From the NCBI RefSeq assembly GCF_043641665.1, contig NC_092186.1, positions 769,501 through 833,500 on the forward strand: a stretch of DNA of 64,000 nt, in the 5' to 3' direction. The notes below the pieces were generated by a model that worked only from the letters and a program-made list of their open reading frames with translations, searched no databases and had not been told where the DNA came from. Below, piece after piece: positions 38,037 through 49,700 of this stretch (positions are counted from its first letter, which is position 1; each line of letters opens with the position of its first letter). The stretch comes from Enoplosus armatus (taxonomy: Eukaryota; Chordata; Actinopteri; Centrarchiformes; Enoplosidae). Made by a program: the position numbers and the translations under genes.

Positions 38037-40215
38037 ATGAGAGGATACCGAACTATCAAGTACACTTTATTCGTCTTCTGCTACGCCTTCTGGGTGAGTC
38101 TCTGTGTTGGTCTGAGGATCCAACATGTGTGTATGTGTTTATGTACGTACACAGGTTCATTCGTGGGGTCGATCTCAGCAAAGCGCATTCTTTAACTCGT
38201 TGCACAATATGGTTTTACTGCAACACCACAGTTACACCATGTCACTGGTCTGAAGTTTAAGTTCCTCTGATTTTGAAAAGAAGCGCTTCATTTGTGGACA
38301 AATGAAAAAGTGACACAATCCTGAGCGTGTTTTTTCCCCAAAAATATTTACAATAAAACCTAATATCAATCAATTTAAAGCCAAAATGTAAAGTAAAATG
38401 TGGGCAGTAATTTTTTTATGGAAGTCCATTTCTGCCAGGAGAAGAAAATAAATTAGATGTTAAGTTATTAAAACTATGAGACACAAAGTCACAGTAGTCA
38501 AGCTTGTTTCAAAGGTCAAGAATGAAGCTGAGTATTTCATGTTCTCACCTGTAGAAACACGTCCAACACCAATGCAGATCCTTCGCTTTTGTTTATGTTG
38601 TTTTACCACAGTGTTGTGTTTCATGATTCAGATGGATCTCAGTTTCATCTCTGCCTGTCCGTCCAGGACGTGTTTAGCCTAGCTTAGCACAAAACCTGGA
38701 AGTCAGATGTCTGCCTGTCTTAATGTGGGTCAGGTTCTCTTGATAAAACATCGTCTCTGTGTCAGCAGGTTGTGAGCGCCGTCCTCATAGCGGTGGGGAT
38801 CTACGCCAAGATCGCCAAGGAGAAAGGTTGGTCAAAAAATCATAATAACAGGATGCACTAAATATGTGTATTATTAAATATTCACGACTGCAGGAACGTG
38901 ACACCCTGTAACCGCCTCCCAACCTGAACTTTCTTCTGTACGTTTTCATCGTATTATACGAACTGGGATGTTTCACAGAAGTGATTTTCCAAATGGTGGC
39001 GGCGCCTCGTGTGACGGATGACTGTCAAACTGCAGATAAACGGCTTGTTTGAGATGAGGGGGGAGGTGATGATGGGGGAGGTCTCAGAAAGTCGGACAGC
39101 TCGGAGTCAGCTGACTCCAGCTTTGTTCAACTTCATTCAACAAGAAAATGTAAATATAACATCAGGCACAAACCAACACAATACAGGAGAACAAGAGTTA
39201 TCAACATCCACATATCTGGAGGTTAAAGAGTTCACTGGATGATTTTACGTAACGTTATTAAATGAACGTCTTTGCCTTTATTAGGAATACAACATTTGTC
39301 AGGTAAAAGAAGGTTTTTTGTCTATTTCTTCCAAATGTGTTCCAATAAAATTATGAGATTTAGTTTTTACTTTGAAAAATTTGACGAATATGTTGTGCGT
39401 GGTGATGTAAAACTTTCATCAATACCATGAGGTAAAAACACCCAATGAGCGCTCAGCTCGATCTATTGGCTCGATCTTTCCCATCAAACATTCTGCTTCT
39501 GCAGCTCGTGAAGAGCAACTGCGGCGCCTAGCTCTGTCAGCTGCGCACGTCTTTGGCCCGCGAGATTTCCAAATCTCACGCAGTCGAGCATCCAGAGCAA
39601 GTCGGACAAATTCACTACCCATCATGCAATTCACTCAACAAGACGGCGACCGAAACTGCGCAGGTCTGCGTCGGTCTGGCTCATCTCCAACAGGTCCCAC
39701 AGGCTCTCAGGTGCTCATGCGTGGGTTGCACGTATGGTGTCTGTTTTGATTTGTGAAATGAGTCAAAATGAGCAGGATGCACGTTGCTACTCACAGCTTG
39801 CATGTTGCTGCAAAATTGGTCAAACCGGCCCAAAGATGTTCTGGATCATTAAAAAGAGGACTGACTGGTTCAGTAGGAGAGTGAAGCCGGCGGCTGCAGA
39901 CAGACAACAACAAGTGGAGCTGATATGATTTACATCATTTTCTTTCAGGCTGACTGTGAACACAGGTCGTTGCTGAAAGGAGCACTTAAACTATTCAAGT
40001 AAAGTACAAGTACATCAAATTTGACCTTGAGCACAGTACTCAAGTAGATGTACTTAGTTACATTCCAACAATGGTTGTGTCATCACTGAATGTGCACTGC
40101 CTCCTGAGCAAATGTGTTGTTTAATTTATTATTAACAGTGGAAACAAAAGCAGAGCCAGAGACGATGAAGGGAAGGAAAGGGAATGAATATTATATATCA
40201 TTCTTTCATGTAGTT

Positions 40216-40257
<42 letters not shown>

Positions 40258-40371
40258 AAAAACAATACACTGCTGATAACATTCCTGAGGAGGAGCCACA
40301 AAAAGTGAATCAGACATGTTTCAACTTTTACTTGCTGTGACGAATTATGGTTTGAATTCAACTGTGTGTTT

Positions 40372-40440
<69 letters not shown>

Positions 40441-42939
40441 GTGGTTGACACCCTGACAGTAGATCCAGCTCTGCTGTTGATCGTCGTCGGCTCGGTGATG
40501 TTTCTCATTACGTTCCTCGGATGTTTCGGAGCGCTGCGTAACGCCACCTGCCTGCTGAAGATGGTACGACTGATCCCTGATCAGCTGATATCTTCTGTCT
40601 ATTAAATTGTTCCGGGTTCAGTGTAATATTTATTATGTACATCAGTGCTGCTGAGTTCTTACTGTTCAGGCCGTCTGTTGTAACCAGCTGGTGTTTGTTC
40701 CTGCAGTTTCTGGGGATCCTGGCGGCCGTCCTCCTCCTGCAGATCGCTGCTGGAGTCGTGGGATACCTCTTCACTGACATGGTAACATCACACCGTTCTG
40801 ATGAGACAGGAAACATAATTCTGCATGAATTAACTGAAGCACCAAACAAACCTGTTGTTCAGGTGATGGAGAGGACGGAGAGGCTGATGATGAAGGCCAT
40901 CGTCCGCTACAGGGAGGACCGGGACCTGGAGAACGCCATCGACTTCATCCAGAAGAAGGTGAAGAAGAACAATGATTTGTGTCCTTAATGATTCAGCTTC
41001 AGGCCTTTTAAGATGGAGTTCGTTGGTAGTGAGCTGTTTGTTGTGTTTGCAGTTTCAGTGCTGTGGAGTTGAGAGCTATAAGGACTGGTCCCATAATGTC
41101 TACTTTGAGTGCTTGGACACCAACCCCAGTCTGGAGGCCTGTGGAGTTCCCTTCTCCTGCTGCATTCACCTACAGAACCAGGTCTGAACCACAGTCTGTA
41201 GTCTGTCAGTCTGTGTGGTTTATGAAGAGACGTTTGGATCGATGGAACCTCAGTCGTGAGTTTGATAGCTGACATTTAGAGTCAGGGGCTTTCATTGTCT
41301 TGGCCTTTGCATGAGTCATTTAACTGAACATCTGTCTTGGTTTAGTTGCTGGTGATGTTGGTTAACTTCTAACTACAATTTAAAATGATAAATGCATTGA
41401 AGCAGTTCATTAGTAGCGTTGATTTTACTGAGTGATACAAAAACAAACAACGGCGTATCATCTGCATATGTAGAAATATTAACCTTGTGTTCCTCTACAT
41501 GTGAGAACCAGATTAACAGTCTACAGTCCTGCTGGCGCCCCCTGCAGGCTACAGTGCTCATTACAGCAACAACATCCTGAAGATTTATCAGAGTCTCACC
41601 TGTTGTGGAGTGAAACATACAAAGTTTGTCCTGAGGGTGGCGCTAGAGGAAAGGTTAGGGGGTAATTGAAATCTGAAGGGTTGATCATCTGGGGAGCAGG
41701 AACAGTGTGTTACTCTCTCCGGCAGACGGTGCTGAACACCATGTGTGGTTATGGGATGCAGCAGCTGGAGGAGCGTTCAGCCGGTGAGGACGTCTTCACC
41801 ATCGGCTGCCTGGAGAAGATCATCTGGTGGGCTAAAAACAACCTTCTGCTGGTGGCCGGTCTGACTGCCGGCCTGCTGCTGCTCGAGGTAAGACCGCTGA
41901 CTGGAGGACAGCTTCAGTTTCTGTCTAGAACTTTCCAAAACTGACAATCCGATATTCAGACCCACTTCATGCTGTGACTGGCCAGCTGTGTGGAGATGAG
42001 AATGTAGGCAGGGTTTGAAGTTCCCTCTCAGCTCCGTCTTTTCATTCTTTACACAACTATTTTGGCACTTTTTGTGTGAACAACTGTGTGCAACACTATG
42101 AGTGTCTTCCAGTTGAGACGGTTGCATCTCCCCCCTCTCCATGACATCTTTTCACCCCACCTTCAACTGGGAGATTCAGACTTGTTTCAGTCTAAAGGAC
42201 TCATCAGACTTGTTTTGCCTTGTTCAGAAAGTTGCAAAAAATGTTCTTGCTGAACTACAAAAATACACCTTCCACTTCTGATCTTACAGAGTGGTGATTC
42301 TTTCTAACAAAAGATCTTTGGTCAGTACAGACAGGGATTTCAGAGAGCTCAGTCAACAGCCAAGGTTTTTCTTTGGCCTGTGGACAAGTTACTTCTACTT
42401 CATTTTAACATCTAAAGGCAACAGTCAGCGCTGGCTAGAAAATGAGAAGCCAGTATGTTTTCTGGACTGATCTTTGTTCATATAAAAGAGCCACATGAGA
42501 TGAAAGACTCAGTAAGAAATGTGTTAGCTTTGGAGCTTAGAGAATATACTGTGGGTATTATTCTTTATCAAGAAACAGATCAAAAAACCCAACTATGAAT
42601 TCTTGAAAGATGTTGTTTCCCCAACAAGAAAGCATTTTTTAATCAGGCCCTGCTTTAAACTGCATTACCATAAGGTAAGGTAACTTTATATAGATATAAC
42701 ATTGAATCTTCAGGTATATGACAGAAAGAAACAGACAGAGTTTGGACAGAAGCAGCACTGATCAGTTTCTAATCTGTTTATGTTGCCTCCGGTAGGTCGG
42801 CATGATCTGCCTGGCTGCCGCTCAAATCTCCAGGATAAAGAAAGTCCAACGACAAATGGAAGAAAATACAACTAGAGGCAAATCGGAAAGAAAGGACAGC
42901 TACTGGTATCCTGCTTTTGCAGACTTTGATGACGAGTAA
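38037..42939 (+). CDS. tspan33: TspanC8 tetraspanin, tspan33-like
   Basis: Eight exons: 38037-38093, 38769-38826, 40439-40563, 40707-40781, 40863-40958, 41053-41181, 41726-41887, 42796-42939. They give 281 residues (human TSPAN33 has 283) and all phases agree. There are four membrane segments: TLFVFCYAFWVVSAVLIAVG, LLLIVVGSVMFLITFLGCFG, GILAAVLLLQIAAGVVGY, and one near the end (LLLVAGLTAGLLLLEVGMI). The large extracellular loop has the CCG motif (FQCCGVESYKDWS) plus CGVPFSCC, MCGYG and GCLEK. That makes eight cysteines, the mark of the TspanC8 group that escorts ADAM10 through the secretory pathway. VDPALLLIVVG, AIVRYREDRDLENAIDF and NTMCG point to TSPAN33 rather than TSPAN5/14/17. The tail (SYWYPAFADFDDE) differs from human. 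Which teleost co-orthologue this is cannot be decided here. Confidence 0.87.
40219..40437. repeat. Two (GT)n blocks before tspan33 exon 3
   Basis: GT runs at 40,219-40,254 and about 40,373-40,437. The second ends in tag and the exon starts at 40439, so the repeat is the only sequence upstream of the AG where a polypyrimidine tract should be. Confidence 0.93.
41505..41710 (+). repeat. Dispersed repeat copy (GGTGGCGCTAGA family)
   Basis: Contains gcgccccctgcaggctacag and tttgtcctgagggtggcgct followed by ctggggagcagg. The same order occurs at 49,325-49,432, in reverse complement at about 37,740-37,840, and partly at 43,937-44,000. It ends about 15 bases before a tspan33 acceptor. Confidence 0.75.
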
Positions 42940-43415
42940 AAACTGCTTCTGAGATCTGAAGCTGACTGTGGAGACGGATCAGAAAAAGAAAACAGCTGAC
43001 AGACATGTTCTGTTTACACTGTGAATTTATAGTCATCTCCCTCCAGGACGCTTCAGTAAGACTGAGGTGTTGGCAGTTCAACCACTACCTCACGGAAAAC
43101 ACTCTTTACGTCACACATTTTTAATCAAAGTAAATGATTGGAAAAGAAAGTCAGTGTTGCGACCGTTAGCGCTGAACAGATCTTCAGCGTTTGTATTCTG
43201 TCGCACTGCTTGAGCCACAAGTCTGTGTGAAAAGATTACAGAATATTTTTATATTCTAAAGAGCTGTTAACGAGTAACAGCAAGTAACAGCTCTTTAGCA
43301 CCATTTGCAGGGTTTTACTAGTACAACAGATGTTATGTACTGTGTGTTGACAGTATGTATTATGTACACTGAATGTGTACATTCACTCCGGTGCGAATAA
43401 AGCTTCATAGTTATT
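42940..43415 (+). other. tspan33: tspan33-like 3' UTR with poly(A) signal
   Basis: Unique sequence after the TAA at 42937-42939 leads to AATAAA at 43396-43401, the first canonical signal downstream. Transcript end is inferred. Confidence 0.6.
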
Positions 43416-44924
43416 CTTCAGATTCTCTCGCTGTGATGATTTCTTTAAAGGATCTGAATACTTCTTCCAACACTGCATAACGGAAAATAGGAAACAGATA
43501 AATAATCAATAAGGAAAATGGTACTGACATAAACATCGGAAAACTAAGGACTTGTGAAAGATTAACAGGAGAGTCAAATAAATTAGTTTTAAAATCAAAT
43601 GGAAAGATTGATGGAAAGAAAACAACCAAACAAGTATAAAGGTTTATGATTATTTCTTTAACGATTCACGTATATTTTTTGAATTGTTTGTCTTTCACTG
43701 CCTTGTGTCAGTTTGGGGGTTTTGTAGTCTTCCTCATGACTAGTAAACTAAACTTCGTTACCCTTTAAGCAATAAAACTAGACCCAATCCTGAATCTAAA
43801 CGATCTAAAGGCTGCAGTAACTCTGCTCCGCGGTGGTTGTCCCAGCTGATGACCTGTCTGTTGGACGTACAGAAGACAATCTGTCCTTTCTATCTTCTCA
43901 CATCAGTAGACTCACTGCTGACCTATCAACAGTCTAATGTTCTGCTGGTGCCCCCTAGAGGCTGCAGTGTTCATTCCACCCCACCATGAGACCTCATGGA
44001 TACTGATGCTGCGTCCAGTTGTCCTGCTGCCTCACAGCTTCTCTTTAAGTCTTGCTGTGTTACTGTTTTAACATTTAAAGCACTTCATGGTCTGGCTCCT
44101 GGTCACCATGTTAAGCTTCTGACTTACTAACAGCAACAAGGACCGGCCTCTTTTATTTCATTAATGCTTCATTTACAAACATTATTATTTTGAAGTCAAA
44201 GTGACACTCTGCTCTGAATGCTTTGTTTCGTCCTTGAGGAGAGAAACTCTCAGCATGCAGAGCCAGGAGACCCCTCACTAAATCTGGTTAATCCCTGTTG
44301 TTCGTCTTTCACTCATTCATTGTGACTTTAATCTGTGGTGGAGGATTAGCAGTCGAAACACCTGTGGCTGCGTGTTGTCGCAGGCATTCAGTCCCGTGCG
44401 CCCTCACGCTCGCTTTATTGGATTAATGACTACAGCGCTCTGTGAGAGTGTGCAGCAGTAGTGATAATGTCCTTTTCTGTGTCCAAGTGATCCCTCTGCA
44501 GTTTATGGAGTCTTTGCAACCTAGCATACATCAAAGGATATTCTGGTTTATTATGAGTTATATTTCTCCCTTATTACTATTAGCATTGATAACACTGTAC
44601 TCTGAGTTCTGGGAACACGGTGACGATATTAAAACGCTGGACGGGTCAAGAAATCAGAGTCAGAGCTCCAGCACATAACCCCCCCCCGAAAACCACAAAC
44701 CGTGGTTTTACTTTCTGTTTGTACACAGATTAAACTAATGAGCTAAGGACAGAGCTACAAATCAGTGAGCTGCTTGAATTTAGGACAGAGCTAGGCTAGT
44801 CATTTTCCCCTGCTTCTACATCAGTATTTATGCTAAGCTAGGCTAAACATGTCCTGCATCTTGTCGGTGTTAGTAACACGTCAGTATCACTGCATGGAAG
44901 AAAGATTGAAGTATATTAACAGTG
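43416..44924. other. tspan33 to EAAT gene interval
   Basis: Tail-to-tail intergenic DNA. It holds a fragment of the GGTGGCGC repeat family (43,937-44,000), a possible LINE remnant (about 44,030-44,130) and a copy of the GCTAAGCTAGGCTA repeat (44,815-44,870). No gene seen. Confidence 0.5.
44030..44130 (+). mobile_element. Possible LINE reverse-transcriptase C-terminal remnant
   Basis: At 44074-44100 the plus strand reads FKALHGLAP, followed by LL. This resembles the K-A-L-[NH]-G-L-A-P-x-Y-L motif near the C-terminal end of L2/Rex-type LINE ORFs in fish. No longer open frame or other domain is left. Confidence 0.4.
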
Positions 44925-46793
44925 TTTATTTTCAAATACAAATTAACATAAAGTCCAAAGACACATGCATATTTCATATAAAAAACAACAAATGAAGTAT
45001 GTACACGATGCAGTTTGATGAGAAATGTGCTTTGGTGATAGTTGAAAATGCTGCAGTTTGTCGGGCTGACGGTGTGCGTTGGCAGATGAACGTTGAGGTT
45101 TGTGGATTAAAACGACAGAAGTTCAAACTGTCAAATTAAGGCAGATCTACATTTTCATGTTCAACTCTAACTTGAAACAACAAAACTACTTAAACACAGA
45201 GAGAAGTTCAAGGGGCACTTTACCGAAAAGATAAAAATATTGGATTTACTATAAGTGACCTGAAAGGACTGAATCTTCAATGTTTCATGTTTTAGCCACT
45301 TAACTACAAATCATGTAAAGTTAACGTTACACTGGTTTATCCTGACCATCCTCCCAATCATACCTTCAGTTTCTTACCTAGGAACCCACTGGTTTCAGTT
45401 AAACAATAAATAAAAATCTGTGACAGTCAACATTTAGTTACCTCCAGTGTTTCGTCAGACTCAGTCAGTCATTATCAGTAATGACTCCAACGACTTGAGG
45501 TAATGTACACAACTTAACTGGCTAAAATACAGCAAAAATCACCAGTGTCTTCCTATAATTATTAAAACCTTCGCCAGTTTTAGGGGTTTAATGAACACAC
45601 TGCAGGGTCTTTTTGGAGGTTCATGATCCTCATCCTCAATCGGAGAAGAGCAGCAACAATTATGTTAGCTTGCAAAGTTGGCTGAGTCTACTACTAGAGA
45701 CAAAGAACTCTGGTAAAAGTAATACATTCCCATAAAGTTAGTGTAGTCCTTATTAACCCATTGCAGTCTGTCGGTATTCTTTCTGAATTTCACTGTTGGT
45801 TGCCGACTTTGTAGCTCCAGGACATCATTGCCCAGCAGCTGTCAATTGGCTTGTTTCGTCTGACAGTCTAAAACCTTAAGATATTCAATTTCCTGTCATA
45901 TGTGACAAATAAAACAGCCATGACACTGACACCCAAACAATCTGTTCACATCAGCTGCAGCTGACATTGGTAAGATTCCCATAATCCCTACAGCACTTTG
46001 TTTACTTCGCATGATTCAAGTCAAAACAACAAGAGAAGAAAATAATGCACGTGGACTTCAAATGAAGCCAGTCAGAACGCATGCCAGCATGCTGTCACAT
46101 ACAAACAACAAAGAACAAGAAGGTTGAAGAGCACTTGAGTACATTCAGCCGCCGGATTGGACGGATTACCCTTTAACCCTTCAACCAGTCTGAGCACAGG
46201 CGGCAGTGAGCACCGGCCAATCAAATACACAGTTCAGTCAAAGGTTTGTTGAGAACATAAGACAGAGATGTGGCTCAGAACAAACCGCAGCACGAAGGAG
46301 TTCGTCGCATTCTCTAAGACGTCGACTCTTCAAGATCCAAAAGGTTTGGGATCCAAGCGTATCAGCTTTGTTTTGGTCAACTGCCATGAATTTTAAATTT
46401 CATGTAATCTTGTCTCTATTGTATAACAATTCGGATTTGGCGGATTTGCTCTGGCTTTGGTAAAGATGAGGAGCAGGTAAAAGCTCTGTTAAATGATCCA
46501 GGTACTGATCCACCTCTGCACCTAAATAAACAGGGTCAGGACCACTTGTTCAGGGTACAGTCGCACATATGTGCCCTTGATGCGATTGTTCTCTCTGACA
46601 TCAGTGAGCAGGAGAACAAAGCTTCAAAAGAAGCTCACGTCCACTTTTGGCCCAATAAACCACAGTTCCTGTCACCTAAAGCAAACCTTACAACGAAGTC
46701 CGTCTCTTCCTAACTCCTCTTCAGATGGCACGGTGAGATTTGACCGGACTCTCCCGGATTTAGTGGTCTTTAGAGGCGAAAAGCTCCGTCCGA
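44925..46793 (-). other. Probable long 3' UTR of the EAAT gene
   Basis: The stop TGA is at 46796-46794. Downstream on the minus strand the sequence is mostly unique, and a poly(A) signal (AATAAA, reading TTTATT on the plus strand) sits near 44,928-44,933. Several short plus-strand open frames here resemble nothing known. The extent is inferred from the signal alone. Confidence 0.4.
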
Positions 46794-49700
46794 TCACACC
46801 TGACAGATGTTGTAGTAGACGGTGTGTGCGTGCCTCTCGCCCGCTGAGTCACCCATCGTCTCGAACATGCAGTCTTTGTGCGTGTGGATCTCTGTCATTG
46901 GCACGTCTATGCTGTGGGAGTTGTTGTGAGTGTGAGGAGTCTGCGTACCGTATGACGGTACAGTCTGGGGACCAAACACAAAGACACACATTAGCTTCCC
47001 ACAGTGACACGGTCAAGATACAACATGTTAATCTGTGAGCTTTGCAGCTGTTGGTGTTTTTAACTTTGGCCAGGACCAGGCTAGCTGTTTCCCCCTGCTT
47101 CCAGTCTTTATGCTATGCTAGGCTACCCACATTCTAACTCCAGCTACATACAGTATTTGCTATAGTGTCACTCTTGTAACAATAGCAAAAGCACTAGCTC
47201 GTGGGCTAATACACAGCCGCAGTCGGATCAACCCAATACAGTCACAAAAACAACTGCTGGCTGTGTTGGGGAGTGATTCAGTGAGTCAGTTAATTGACTG
47301 TGGAAATGAATTCTGTTAAATTAATAGGCGTTTCTCAAAAGGTTATTAACTGACTTTTCTGCCCGGCAACAGAGGGCAGAGGGGGTGGAGCTTGACAAAG
47401 ACTCAATAGGATTCAAGATAAGAGTCTCTAATCTGTTGTGGTTGTTTGTCCAACCTGAGCAAAATCGGCTGTAATCTAATCTAACCCAAGAGGCATGAAT
47501 GAGGCAACAGCTCACAGGTGTAATGGAGAGGTTATAAGTTATATAGACTGATGTTTGGCTTCAGATACGACATTTTCTCCACAACAAGAAACAAGAACAA
47601 AACGTTTCTCTTTTTTAGTCAATTTATTTGTATATTTTTTCATTTTAAGTTACTTTCCTCTATGGAAGCCAATTTCTGAAGGGAAATAATTGAAAAGTTA
47701 GCAATGACAAAAATAACAGTCATAATTATGAGAACTTTTATTCTAAATCCAAATTAAAAGGTGGTAAATCAAAAAATTTACTTTAAAATTATGAGACAAA
47801 AAAGTTTGAAATACCACTGACAAGTCAAAACACACTTGTCAAAACAAGTGAAACTTACAGATGGTGTTTTTACCTTTCCTGCTCCACTGAGGGGGAAATC
47901 TTTCCGACAGAGGTGGGCGATAATTCCCGCCGCCAGAGCATCGCCCAGAACGTTGATCATGGTCCGAAACCTGTCGCTGCAGAGACAGAGGGGACGAGGA
48001 CACAAAGAATCTCTGAGCAGGAAGTATTTTATACTCTACTCACATCCTCTATTAACCTCCTAAGACCCAAGCTCTATCTTAATTTCTCTTTGCTATTTGG
48101 GCTTATTAGGACCTGATAAGTATAAAAACTAAGCATCATCTGTTGACATGATGTGGTTCTGCATACGGGGACAATTTTGAATTTCCATATAAGCAGAATT
48201 AAGTATTATGGTATAAATGTGATGTCCACGCATGTGGATGCCAGGTCTTAGGAGGTTAAATATTTCCATTTCATGCTTCTATACAGCTGTAGTTGCTTGT
48301 TACTTTGCAGATTCAAACATTAGGTACAAAACATATGATTACCTGATAATATGATTAGACCACCCAGCTGTATATAAAACAGCAGCTCCATCTTGACACA
48401 TTGCAACATTAACATGCTGATTGCTAATCCAATAATACAATAAGAGTCCTCTCTGCATAGTGAGTGCTGTTACTTACAGGATCCAGTCGATGGCCACGAT
48501 GAGTGTGATGTCATCTGGCGGCAGGCCCACTGACGTCAGTACGATCACCATGGTAACCAGACCGGCCTGAGGAATCCCCGCTGCACCGATGCTGGCAGCT
48601 GTAGCTGTGATGCTGTCGGACAAACACGCGAGGACGACAGAAGAAAAGGTATAATTGACCCGTGAGATTGTTCCTGTTCTTGCTGCCCTTCGAAATCTCT
48701 ACATGTTTCAAAACCTCATGAATTGTTTAAGAGACAGTTTGAGACAGTTTGCACGTCTGTGTTGGTTTACCTGATGGTGACCAACTGGCCGAAGTCCAGC
48801 TCATAGTCATTAACCTGAGCGATAAAGATGGCCGCCACGGCCTCGTACAGCGCTGTGCCGTCCATGTTGATGGTGGCACCCACAGGGAGGACGAAGCGGG
48901 CAATCTGTCGGTCAACGTGGCAGTTTTCCAACAAACACTTCATGGTAATGGGCAGTGTGGCAGAGCTGAGAAGAGATGGCATTCATAAAAACCTGAACAC
49001 ATCCACTGAACAGCAGGTTACACCAGGACTGTCCTGGACTCTGACCTGGAGGAGGTAGCCAGGGCGATCACCATGGCCTGCAGCAGCCCACGGATGTAGG
49101 AGAAGGGGTTCTTGCCGGTGAGGATGAAGTAGAAGAGAGGGAGGAGGATGAGTCCGTGGACGAAGAGGCCGGCGAGCACGGTGATGCCGTACCAGCCCAG
49201 CTTCTTCCCCAGCGTGCTTGGGTCCTGCATGTCCAGGATCTTCCCCGCCACCAGGAAGATGATCCCGAATGGAAAGTACCTGAGAAGACAAAACAAACAC
49301 CATCCTGATGACTTAAGAGTTTTGCCTGTTAGTGGAGCTAAACATGTAGAGTTTGTCCTGAAGGTGGCGCTAGAAGAAAGATCATGGAGTCATTAAAATA
49401 TAAAGAGTTCTTCCTCTGGGGAGCAGGAATATGTTCTGTAAATTTGGCAGGGTTGAATACTGGGATTTCAGATTGAAATGTGTCCTAAAATCTACACTGA
49501 TTACCCAGAAATCTTGGATTTCTAGCATGAGTACGCTTGTGTGTGTGTGCAAAAGTCTGACTTTAAAATGCCGTCATTACAGATACAATATATCTGAATC
49601 AACTTTGCAGCTGTTTCTTCCAATTACTCTTCAGTACAGCTCATGTACGACAAAATTTAACAAGTGGCCTAATCAGTCCTGATAATCTTGAGTTGGCTGC

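Noticed and set aside
46571..47038. 155-codon plus-strand open frame
   Set aside because: It overlaps the last EAAT exon in antisense and shows no family features.
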